64,000 nt of DNA from Halichondria panicea (Eukaryota > Porifera > Demospongiae > Suberitida > Halichondriidae), in assembly GCF_963675165.1 (NCBI RefSeq), contig NC_087377.1, positions 11,456,632-11,520,631 of the forward strand, read 5' to 3'. Positions 47,191 through 57,627 of this stretch are shown one piece after another; the first letter of the stretch is position 1; each line of letters begins with the position of its first letter. Below the pieces are notes generated by a model, which was given only the letters and a program-made list of their open reading frames with translations, was not told the DNA's origin and did no database searches. The translations under genes and the position numbers were made by a program.

Positions 47191-47361
47191 TGGTAGACTA
47201 CATGGTAGAACATTGCGTTGCTATCTTGAGGGGGGCCCTAAATCACTATGGGGGGCCTATATCACTAGCGCAATAGGCCCCCCCCTAACACCCCAAATCG
47301 CTAGCGTTTTAGGGCCGGGGGCCCCAAAATAAGGGGGGGGCCCATATCGCTTCTACACCGG

Positions 47362-47582
47362 TATGCACGACACTTATGCCAAAATAATTCATCTTGTGTA
47401 TGTTCACGAGTGAATGTACATACTTGATCAGACACTACAGTATTGACTTCGAAGCTGATTAGGTAAACAGTGTTAACTACATAGTAAGCATCTTACAATC
47501 TGGACAAGGGTGTCCACATTTAAACATCACACATAATTACATTGCTAAACTAGTGATCCTTACCACAAGCCAATGGAATAGC
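47362..47582. other. Intergenic stretch
   Basis: No gene or repeat was recognised. Confidence 0.4.
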
Positions 47583-47611
47583 CATGAGCAGCAGAGGAGG
47601 TTGGACAGGAT

Positions 47612-48336
47612 CAGAGGAGGGAGAACACGATTAACCTTAGCTCTAATTAGCTAATTATCGCGACCTTTTAATTACATTATTTGAACGATTCATCTTTTCT
47701 TTCTTTGTAACCTCTACATATTGGACACAAGAGCTAGAGCCTTTTCTCCTACTGGAGGTACCCCTAGTTGGGCGGAGTCCAACCAACGCTGCGCTCTGGG
47801 CGAAGCGTTGGTTGGACTCCGCCCAACTAAGGTACCCCTATGGCCAAGTTGTCAGGACCTGAAGGTAATAGGACCTATAAGAAGCACCTCAAGTACTCCT
47901 ATCTCTAAGATCCCTGTGAGAAGCATCCCAGGCACTCTGATCTTGTCTCTGTGAGAAGCACTCTTGATCCTGGAGACAGGATCCCTATGAGGAGCACCCC
48001 AGGCACTCCTGTCTCCAAGATCCCTGTGAGAAGCACCCCAGGCACTCCTGTCTCTGTGATAAAGCTGCAACATGGAATTGTTTAGTTCAGAGTGTCTCCA
48101 ACATGAAGAACATCAATGACACTAACAGTCTCAGCTTCTAGCACCGCTTTATTTGTATGGTTTGCTCTGTGCCTGCAAGAATTGCCTGTCACTCATACTA
48201 CAGTACTGTTCTGTGTGTCCCAATATGTAGAGGTTATAAAGAAAGAAAGAAAAGATGAATCGTTCAAAGAATGTAGTTAAAAGGTCGCGATAATTAGCTA
48301 ATTAGAGCTAAGGTTAATCGTGTCCTCCCTCCTCTG
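47612..48336. mobile_element. Nested MULE-like element, 725 bp
   Basis: The ends CAGAGGAGGGAG and CTCCCTCCTCTG begin inverted repeats of about 100 bp that include GATTAACCTTAGCTCTAATT. GGACAGGAT flanks both sides (47603-47611 and 48337-48345), a 9-bp duplication. The interior has a perfect 25-bp hairpin (47766-47790 / 47804-47828) and a 45-bp-type repeat (about 47880-48065). Confidence 0.88.
47880..48065. repeat. Degenerate minisatellite in the nested element
   Basis: There are four to five units of the form GATCCCTGTGAGAAGCACCC followed by CAGGCACTCCTGTCTC. Confidence 0.7.
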
Positions 48337-48789
48337 GGACAGGATCATGAGCACCACTTATTTTGCTGAGCTGTCACAAAAATTGACAATGAGTTCTATG
48401 TAAACTTCTAGCTGGTATTGCACGGTCATTAGAGACTGAAGGCAAGCTTTATGTGCCTCTCTGACTTCTTTTGATATAAAACTTTCATTAACCAACCCGA
48501 TCCCCACCGATCCCCTCTATTCTTGTGAGTTATCAGTGCATACAGATTCTTGCCAGCCAGTACAATGCAAGCTGCATACAGCACTGCTAAACTATACTCT
48601 ACCCTATAGTCTAGCTAATCTTGGTCCAGCCAGACAACAGACACAGCTAGTCAGGTGTTACAAGTCAGCAAAGCAAGAGTATCCATAACTTTTTTATTAC
48701 ACTTATTCGGTATCTATGGTAACGTGAGCAGAGACCTTAGGAATGTCACATGATTGATGACGCGTGGCCAACCTCCTCTGCATGAGCAG

Positions 48790-49838
48790 GTAATGTGTTC
48801 AAAGGCCCAATGCATTATTGCCCTATGGTATGGTAAAGTCGGAGTGTGTATATAGCATTCTTTATTCTTTTCAACTTTTCCTGTTCCTCCCTATAGTTTC
48901 GTTATCATAGTCTCTCGTTTGTGTTTTGTTTTGCTTTCTCTAGTGCCTTAAATTTCCCATAAAGGGCACTACGACAGGAGCAACTACCCTGCTTGTCCTG
49001 CTCTACTCAATTCATTTTGCTAAATGACCCTTTTGGGATTGATTATAGACACACCACCTTATGTATGGGAAATATTTAGTGCAGGATATCTGCGGAGCTG
49101 GACCTACTCTTGAATTACAATCATGCATAATAAAGTTTCAACCAGTGTTGGTTATAAATGTGAAAAATCCAAGGTGGAAAAAGGAGGAATATCTATAGAG
49201 TTACTCCCCTTCATGGGCAAATTAAAAGTGTTGACAATTGTGAGACTACATGTATTAAAAACCACCCATTAATTATTATACAGAAACCATATCACTGAAA
49301 GATAAACTAAGCCATCTACCACAAACAGACAATCATCTTCCTATAATAACTCAATGCACTAGCACCAGGTACACAATGTATGTGTGTGAACATGTGCACG
49401 TACTTATATTATATATACCTACACAGCTGCTGGCATCACATGAATGTATAACTGACCAGGAAAGTAAACGGGAATTCATAGCCTAACATGGTCGTACTAA
49501 TAAACTGCTTTCATAACAGGAAAAACCAACATGCATCAATACATGCATGCCCACCTATAGAGATACATGCTACAGCACTAATACTTATGCAGGATAATGA
49601 CCTAATGTAACGCTCCTTCTTTTATTTATGGGCTCCTGGCATCACATAAGTGCAATTTAACAATAATCCGGAGGACACTTCCTATAGAGCTACAAATCAA
49701 CATCATCACATATATGTACATGTACGCACCCGAGTGCGCACAATTCCATATAGAACACAACATGCAATACCTATGCACTGCTTGACTCAATACAAGTTGT
49801 CTCTGTTGTTGCCTGGTATATGGTTGGTACACCTTTAA
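48790..49838. other. Intergenic stretch without recognisable genes
   Basis: No supported exons, RNA genes or bounded repeats. Confidence 0.4.
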
Positions 49839-49847
49839 GGCCTATGG

Positions 49848-50089
49848 CAGAGGAGGTCCGACAACCATGGGCCTATAACTTTAATTTAGCATTTTCATAA
49901 CTTGCGTTTAGAGGTACATGTTGCACTCCTCATAGACTTAGTCCTCTGTCTTGTATTGTTAGGTATAGTTTTAGTAATAATTATAGGAGCTCTAACACTC
50001 TCAATAACATCTGTAAAGGCAATAAAGTTTCATGATTTGCTGATTCAGTAAAAAATTTATGCTAGGTGCACAGTTGTCGAACCTCCTCT
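49848..50089. mobile_element. MULE-like MITE with 9-bp duplication (copy C)
   Basis: The ends CAGAGGAGGTCCGACAA and TTGTCGAACCTCCTCTG are flanked by GGCCTATGG on both sides (49839-49847 and 50090-50098). It is 242 bp and non-coding, and lies about 350 bp past the stop of the death-domain receptor. Confidence 0.88.
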
Positions 50090-50441
50090 GGGCCTATGGT
50101 TTGAGGTATTATAACAAAACAGTTAATTTATGGACTTAGAATTGGTAATCAGTGGTTGAAATGAGCTACATGTACATGTATATTCTATTATAGTTGCTCA
50201 ACATGTTACTATTACGTCAACCAAGCGGAGACTAATTGATAAACGTTATCAAAAAATTCTCGGGTAAAAAGTGAATTGAGAGGAAACAACCTATCTTGAA
50301 TAAAACTTTCCTGACATGTTAAACATGTAAGCTGACAATTAAATGATTGTGGCTAAAATCCGGGGTAAACTAACAAAAATGATTTCATGTATTGAGAGTT
50401 TATTCTTGTACTAAAAATAGTTTTAATTCCGTACCACACAC

Positions 50442-51905
50442 CTAGTGCTTGGTGTAGTGCTTAGAAGGGAGTGGAGGTGCCGGGGGTTCGTTGTTAGGGG
50501 CTGGTTTAGGAGGACGGGCTGGAACTATCTCAATAGTTCTGCATGGGAAAAGTGATAAGATAAGAACCGTTAACACTGCTAGATGATACAAGGGTAAAGT
50601 TATGATGACAGAACCACAGTTTATAATTATTTGTACAGTTCAAACATGGGAGACACATACATGTATTCGATGCATCTGTGGACCCATTATCCCAACCTAT
50701 ACCAACCTATACGGACACCTCCACCCTTTCGTTGGATTAAGGTTTACGTATAAAAACTTTGGTTGCTGACTACCATACAATTGCATTGGTGGTTATACAT
50801 GGGAGCATGTTTTGTGGCACTCAACTTACGGTTTAGGAGGACGTGAGGGAGGCAGTGCCTTTGGTAATCCGGGGCCGTCATCTGTCGTTGTGGGTGATCG
50901 AGAGGGGAGGGGAGGGGAAGGGGCTCGGTCGTACTTGTACACGGTACTTGGTACTGCCTTCATGTTCAACTCCACTGGGAGGCGACCTGTGAGTGAGTGT
51001 GACGAGTGCATGGGGTAGTGTGGGTCATAATCATACTGTAGGGTGTATTTTGCTCCAGCAATTAAACTACTTGGATCGAGTTAACAGCTGTTAAACATAC
51101 CAAGAGTCTCATTTTGATAAACAGGGAAGCATAATAATTACATGTATGTTGTATACCACAGTTCTCAATGAGTCAGAGAGAAGAGCAGGAATTGTAAAGG
51201 CTTGTTGTAAAGTGAAGCAGTGTTGTGTCTAGTGGTTGGGGTTAGGATAAAACACAATACTGCCCACACAATCAACTACTGTACGGTTATACTGACAATG
51301 ACAGCTAGGCCACTATTAGTTAACAGCTTAACTATAGACTATATACCAGCAGGGCTACACTTCACGCAACACACATGAAACCACTACTCACCAGTATCGT
51401 AGATATTCATGAAATCCTTTGCCAGTTGCTCCTCTCCGATCTTACTAAGATGACCAGCCAGCTCCCTCCAGGTTGGTCGCCCGGAGCAACTCCTCATCCA
51501 CTGGTCGATCACCTCCGTTAGACAGCCAGCGTGATTGTTGCCACATGAATCCTCGATCTAAAATGAGATACTTGAGTGAGTAGTGAGTTACACCAACAAT
51601 AGATTAGCACTTCTATTTGTACGATTAAGGTGTGACCAGACAATGGGTTAATTATAGACTTTTAAGAAAGTTATTGTTATCAACTTTCATCATTAAAAAA
51701 CAAAAAACAATTCCTTCACACCACGTACAGAACAATGATTGACCTTTGATAGATTTAAGATTAGTAAGTACCTGCTCAATCATTGTTTCAGGCAGCCTCA
51801 TAGTCTCTGCTAGCTCCCTCCATTTGTGGTCCATTGACCTGATCTGCACCAAGGCCTGGTCAATGTCCAAGAGCTTGTCCACATCAGGCAGGGCTGGGGC
51901 TGAGG

Positions 51906-51949
<44 letters not shown>

Positions 51950-54900
51950 AAACTGACCTCCGCTAATGCAAAGAGGCTCGCACCTAAAACATATTTCAGT
52001 AGGCTATGCTTCAGGGCAGCACTACAATTAGGCCACCTGTCACTGGAGGAAGCAATGAATGCTATACACTTTCTAACACTCAAGCCATAAATACTATTGA
52101 ATAGAGTCTATAGCAGCTATATCTTGCTGCCCAACTCATGATCAGTGTGTGAATCCACATAACAAGGTTAGCTCCCAATTACCCACTGCCTTAACAGGTA
52201 AGGGTAAAACCAGAAGCTGTAAACTTGACAGCAAAGAACCACTGGTTCCTAATCAGCTGGTCAGGTGATGGGATTCTGCCATTTCGGCTGATTAAGAAAA
52301 AGTGTGCTGTAATGTTGTCTGTTCCTGGTAGTAGGATGCTTCTATCTTGTCTTTCCAAGTGATGTTTTGCCTGTCTACCAGGAACACACAACAACACAGC
52401 TTAATCATACGGAATGGGGATCTCGCTAGATATCTCTAACTACCAGGAACGGATGCACTATGGTACATTCTAACATAATTATCTGGTACACCTATCAAAA
52501 TCAGTGACAATGACTCAAAGCCTATCACATAAACAGGCTCACCTGTTGGGCTGGTGGGGAGGGTGGCTGCTTTAGCCTGTTTCCTGCTGGTGGCAGCAAC
52601 ATCCACAGTGGCGTAGGTAACCTGGTGCTGGTCCACTGTGGCAGTTGTGTTTTTGCCTGTCTTGTGGGGCTGGCTGGACCTAAGGGCAGCATAGACCACT
52701 GGCTCCACTGTAGCCTGAGGTGTCTGGAAACAAACAGAGTTAAGAATATCTTTCAGTTACAGATCTGTACAATATGTGAAGCAGGATATCACGGTAAAGT
52801 ATTGTATTGGTGTACATGCAACACAGGACACGCACAAACAGTTTCTTTATGAACCAAAGATGATTTGTTTAACTTTAAATTAGTAGTTATAATGCCAACC
52901 AAAACAAACACCATTTTGTCACAATACTCTCACACACACACACTCACCACATTGCCGAGCTGGCCATAGCCGGGTAGTCTCTGAGTCTGCAGGAAAATAG
53001 AGTGCAATGAACAATTGTGTCTAGATGATATTACCTGTCCAGTGTTCATTGTACTGTAGCCTTCCGCGTTGACTCCTATCTTCTGTAAGGAGGAAAAAAT
53101 CAAAAATCAATGCTTTGTTCAATAGCTCTAGGTAATGGTGGTGAGGTGGCCTTTGTGTGTTCATGTGTGTACAACAATGTATATATAACATCTGGCAGCT
53201 AGTAACCATTTATTCACGTACATTGTCTGAGTTGAGGACCACCTCATCGTAAGTCAGTGCCCCAGCATCCTGTACATGAATATATAGAAAGTGAGTGCAC
53301 TGCACATTTTTTATGTGACATAAACCAATTTTGGCTAAATATGAGGTACCATGGTCTATACATGTATGTATATAGTGTAAACTGACTAAGCTCTTCTCAC
53401 CGGGCTACGATTAACTCTGCTGTAACCCTCAGAGTCAGGAGGAGGAGGATGGGCCTAACAGAGATTGGGTGGGGGGGGGAGACAGATTATTTAAGGCTCT
53501 TACCTTCCAGCATCATAATTATGTACAACAGCAAAAACAGAATAAACTCACTTTCTTTGCATTCCTTGGGCCGTCATGCCTCAGCTCACTGTAGTCTCCC
53601 TGAGCAGTGACACATAGGTACACACTACACACTGAGTTTATGATCTTACCTGAAGTCCCGACATCTCCACCACATCTTCTCTAAACTCATCTGATTTGTG
53701 TCGCCCCAGTGAGAACAGGACAATCACCACAATAGCTGTTAAACACACTACCAGTAGTATACCTCCAACAATACCACCTACTATGGCAGCAGCATTAGCT
53801 GGGAGGGAAATCAATATGACACACTCATCACAATGATATACACAGATATGCATGATGGGATACTTGACTTTCAATTAACAAGTAGAGATTACTCACGACC
53901 TGTTGTTATAGGTACACACATAGTATCCTCTGGCTCAGTGCTCCAGACTCCAGAATTAGTGCAAGTGATGGTGTTGGGTCCTATCAGTGAGAGTCCATTG
54001 TCACACTGGTAAGTCAGCACTGTTCCCTCCAACACTGTCTTGTTCACCCTTTCATAGTCCACTATAGCACCGTTGGATGGCTCCTCAGGAAAAGAGCAGT
54101 TGACTAAAATTAGGATCAAGGATTGGAATCAGCCTATAATAACCGTACTGTTTTACCTGGCCTCTCTCTGCACACCAAGCTCCCAGGATTCTCCACCCAC
54201 TCTCCCCTACCCCCCACATCAGTGCATGTACTGGTCCTCACATTAGGGGGGAACAGTCCCTCATCACAGCGGTAGGTGACCTGTGAACCCAGTGAGAAGG
54301 GTGGTGTCCCACCACTGAGGTCCACACTACCTCTAGATGGTGCAGCAGGCGAACCACAGGTGGCAACTGAGAGGAGGGGACTATAGCGTACAATGCAGCC
54401 ATGATATTAATTACAACTTACCTGAGAGACACATGTAAGTGGTGGGGTCAGATGACCATCGTCCATCACTCTCACAGGTTGCAGTTACTGTCTGTCTATT
54501 GCAAGTGAAGCTTAGTATTGATCCTATTAGTACAGGCAGTGGTGGACGACCATTGATGGTCACTGGATCCGCAGGTGGTGGATTAGAGGGGCAGGTAACT
54601 GCATTGGAGAAACATAATATAAGGTGTAGGTTACTAATCCATAGAAAAAAGGACACTGCATTCCTTCTATTGGTCACTTCTACTAACCAATAGCAGGAAT
54701 CACCACCATTACAGCACTGCTATTGCCAGCACAGTTGACAGTTTTGATGGTCACAGTGTAGTGAGTGTCGTAGGAGATGGTTATCTGTGCCGAGGTGGTC
54801 TCCACGGTGACTGGTGACTCGGAGAGAGGTGTTGGGGAGATGGTGAGGGCATAGCTGACAGACACACCACCAATAGAGGAGGGGGAGTTCCAGTCCAGAG

Positions 54901-55613
54901 CGATAATGGAAGAGAGAGTTTGATTTTGAATGGAGGAAATTATTGGGTTGAGTGGAGAAGTTGGGGCACCTGCAAATTCATGATTAGCTGCATGGAGAAT
55001 TTAAAAACTCACCAGCAACTGTTACAGTCTGTTGTGACTCTATTACAACACCATTATTAATAGTAGCAACACAGGTGACATTGCTACCATCCAGTACAGA
55101 CACTTCACTAAGGTTGATGAGAGTGGACGTCAGATTTCCATTATCATTGCTTACAAGAACAACCTCAAACATGATCACTCCAGATCCAAATGTGTCCCTT
55201 CGACCAACTTTTGAGAATATATCGAATGGATTCGTTTGTGCTTCTGACATCAACATAGACTCTGCTGGAGGATCTACTCTCCATTGCAATGCAACACCAT
55301 CAGGTACGAAGCATGTGAACAGAACTGTCTCTCCAGGACACGCCACACTCGTGTTATACATCAGATCCAAAGTGGCCTCTGTTTTGGAAACAAAATGACA
55401 GAAGTATCTAATAGGGCAATAATATGGTACAGTTACATGTATTTGTACTTGAATACTGAATACACATGATACATCTGCTATCAGCCTATCTACCTTAAAA
55501 CATAGCTACGTACCGGTACCCAGGCTAGATCTAGTCTAGGCACGAACTTTACCTGCAACAACAAAAGATGATAGGAGATAGAACAGGAGACATATCTGGA
55601 CAAGAAGATCCAT
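50442..55613 (-). CDS. Receptor: Ig-FN3-Sushi x3-TM, ITIM-like tail, death domain
   Basis: Eighteen exons keep phase and give 845 residues: 55553-55613 signal peptide (MDLLVQICLLFYLLSSFVVA), 55013-55378 Ig, 54688-54969 FN3, 54422-54598, 54157-54366 and 53897-54103 Sushi, 53650-53798 TM (IVGGIVGGILLVVCLTAIVV), then tail exons 53552-53599 (DYSEL), 53401-53454 (GYSRV), 53222-53269 (LTYDEV), 53035-53082 (GYSTM), 52948-52986 (GYGQL), 52543-52723 (VVYAAL, VTYATV), 52444-52491 (NYVRM), death domain 51772-51905 and 51392-51557 (KWRELAETMRLP, GRPTWRELAGHLSKIGEEQL), and proline-rich 50830-51052 and 50442-50538 (SPPLPSRSP, PPSRPPKP, ARPPKPAP). LTYDEV, VVYAAL and VTYATV (tyrosines near 525, 574 and 600) fit the ITIM consensus; YxxM fits PI3-kinase docking; death domains pair with other death domains. 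No catalytic domain is seen. It should sit in the plasma membrane. The weakest exon calls are 52444-52491 and the acceptor at 51052. Confidence 0.9.
51907..51951. repeat. (GT)n(GA)n forming a splice acceptor tract
   Basis: In transcript sense it reads TCTCTCTCTC(AC)n ending ACAG at the death-domain exon 51772-51905. Confidence 0.9.
52190..52400. other. Intronic open stretch, not joined to the gene
   Basis: On minus there is an open stretch with GTDNITAHFFLISRNGRIPS and IRNQWFFAVKF between the tyrosine exons and the death domain of the receptor. It has no good donor in the right phase and was left out of the model. A skipped or alternative exon is possible. Confidence 0.3.
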
Positions 55614-55662
55614 CGCTAACTGCATGAAAACAAATCCCAGCTAGACATAAACTACATTATAT
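55614..55662. promoter_or_regulatory. 5' flank of the death-domain receptor
   Basis: Only about 50 bp separate the start codon from a repeat array, so the promoter, or an upstream exon, must lie in or beyond the repeats at 55663-57443. Confidence 0.25.
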
Positions 55663-57204
55663 CAGAGATACAAAAGAAAGGGGATTGGAAACGACCGCCC
55701 ACGCCCTATGTAAAAGGACTGACATCCGGTGAAGCAGAGATACAAAAGAAAGGGGATTGGAAACGACCGCCCACGCCCTATGTAAAAGGACTGACATCCG
55801 GTGAAGCACTCTGTGTAATTATTGCGCTCGCAAATAATTACATGGAAAAGTTTTATATCCCTGGTTTCTAGCTCTCCTATCCACTAGAGATCACTCAGGG
55901 CCTGGGAGATACTTGAGAGAAGTAAGCTTATACCACTGACAAGCTCTAAGTCCGTTGTCTTTACTCTGTTTCCAATTTTTTTGAGTTTAGCTTGAATTAC
56001 TCTATGTCAACTTTTCTCTGTCCCTCCTGTGAAGTGAAAACAGCAAAGGACATTGCTTGACTTGGTTATTATGTATCTAAGTGCTACATAGAATGGCTTC
56101 ATGCTATAAATAAGCTGTACTGTTCATAAACGTTTGCAGTATAGTCCTTCAAACTGCTTTAGTATACTTTTAGACACGCCACAGGCCTGTCCCTCCTACG
56201 ACTTCATAGTAAAGGCTATTTCTTCTTGCATAGCATTTATTTGTCTAGTAATAGTGGCTGCATGGCTTAGTCGACTTTTTAGAGCTAAATTCTCTTTACT
56301 TTTTAGAAAAATCAACATTAAAAATGATCAATTTCACTGTTTCTATGTACAGCACATTGTAGAGCAGTCAAGACTGGTAATGAGCATGCTGACTATAAAT
56401 ATAATCCTTTGTAGTTTTAGCCACGCCCTATAACGCGGAATGCTTCACACAAAAATTTCGTAAAAATTTCGTTTCCAATCCCCTTTCTTTTGTATCTCTG
56501 GGTGAAGCACTCCGTGTAATTATTGCGCTCGCAAATAATTACATGGAGGACTGCGCTATGGTTTTGTATCCCTGCTCTCCTATCCACTAGAGATCACTCA
56601 GGGCCTGGGAGATACTTGAGAGAAGTAAGCTTATACCACTGACAAGCTCTAAGTCAGTTGTCTTTACTCTGCTTCCAATTTTTTGAGTTTAGCTTGAATT
56701 ACTCTATGTCAACTTTTCTCTGTCCCTCCTGTGAAGTCAAAACAGCAAAGGACATTGCTTGACTTGGTTATTATGTATCTAAGTGCTACATAGAATGGCT
56801 TTATGCTATAAATAAGCTGTACTGTTCATAAACGTTTGCAGTATAGTCCTTTAAACTGCTTTAGTATACTTTTAGACACACCACGGGCCTGTCCCTCCTA
56901 CGACTTCATAGTAAAGGCTATTTCTTCTTGCATAGCATTTATTTGTCTAGTAATAGTGGCTGCGTTGCTTAGTCGACTTTTTAGAGCTAAATTCTCTTTA
57001 CTTTTTAGAAAAATCAACATTAAAAAATGATCAATTTCACTGTTTCTATGTACAGCACATTGTAGAGCAGTCAAGACAGGTAATGAGCATGCTGACTATA
57101 AATATAATCCTTTGTAGTTTTAGCCACGCCCTATAACGCGGAATGCTTCACGCAAAAATTTCGTAAAAATTTCGTTTCCAATCCCCTTTCTTTTGTATCT
57201 CTGA
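55663..57204. mobile_element. Two tandem copies of the CAGAGATACAAAAG element
   Basis: The array starts CAGAGATACAAAAGAAAGGG and ends with the inverse CTTTCTTTTGTATCTCTG. The first about 71 bp are repeated (55663 and 55734), and a second body starts near 56500 (GTGAAGCACTCCGTGTAATT). Both bodies match the single element at 36682-37436 in inverted orientation, including its conserved open frame. Confidence 0.8.
56134..57030 (+). other. Conserved open frames within the repeat (two copies)
   Basis: Frames 56134-56433 and 56836-57030 share QYSP, NCFSILLDTPRACPSYDF, IVKAISSCIAFICLVIVAA and LSRLFRAKFSLLFRKINIK, as does 36809-37036 on minus. One hydrophobic stretch could span a membrane. There is no ATG start (the first codon is TTG, with a stop just upstream), so translation is doubtful. 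It could be an exon remnant of the parent element. Confidence 0.35.
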
Positions 57205-57206
57205 TT

Positions 57207-57443
57207 ACCGTATAGCGCGAAATTTTCTAGGCACTTATATTTCGTGGATTGGCCTCTAAAAACCATTTCGTTGCACAATGTTCGCGGAATGGCTGCTTAC
57301 CGGAAGCCACGCCTTTAAATCTTTGCATGATAGCAGGTAATTCTAATTAAAGAACACTTTTTGTGGACTTAATTTTCGTGTAGAATTCTAACCCCACGAA
57401 ATCCGCGAAAATTAAGCCCCTCGAAAATTTCGCGCTATACGGT
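57207..57443. mobile_element. MITE with ACCGTATAGC ends (copy 5, diverged)
   Basis: The ends are ACCGTATAGCGCGAAATTTT and the inverse AAAATTTCGCGCTATACGGT. The ends match the other four copies but the interior differs. Confidence 0.78.
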
Positions 57444-57627
57444 ATATTAGCTGCACAGCCCCCTCATGCTCATCCGTGACAACAAGGCCACGCCTCCGGG
57501 GCAATTTACTGTAAGTCTGGAACCTGGGTTGGGATTTCAGATGTATGTTTATATGTACCTTCATTTTTGTCGTGCCGTGCCACTAAGCGTCTTTATATCC
57601 ATGGTTCATTGAATTCGCCCGAAAATC

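Larger units (their letters stand above)
39719..47357. mobile_element. Ginger-type DNA transposon, 7.6 kb, CCGG duplication
   Basis: The ends read TGTAGAAGCGATATGGG inward, and the 4-bp CCGG flanks both sides (39715-39718 and 47358-47361). TGT-ended repeats with 4-bp duplications and a gypsy-like integrase are features of Ginger elements. Subterminal repeats of GCGATATGGGGCCCC and AACGCTAGCGATTTGGG are shared by both arms. On plus it carries an intron-split integrase (40322-42206), a proline-rich repeat exon, further unknown exons, and a Ulp1-type protease with a PHD finger (43768-45720). A younger element sits in one of its introns (44073-45185) and a retroelement fragment near its right end (46440-47190). 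Several frame breaks suggest this copy is dead. Confidence 0.85.
47592..48780. mobile_element. MULE-like MITE with another nested inside (copy B)
   Basis: The outer ends CAGAGGAGGTTGG and CCAACCTCCTCTG are flanked by CATGAGCAG on both sides (47583-47591 and 48781-48789). Without the nested element and its duplication it is about 455 bp and matches copy A (30015-30453) in inverted orientation. Confidence 0.88.

Noticed and set aside
52340-52375. Possible P-loop TGKTSLGKTR on minus within the death-domain receptor
   Set aside because: It is followed at once by a stop, has no GxxxxGK context, and does not fit the exon phase of the gene.
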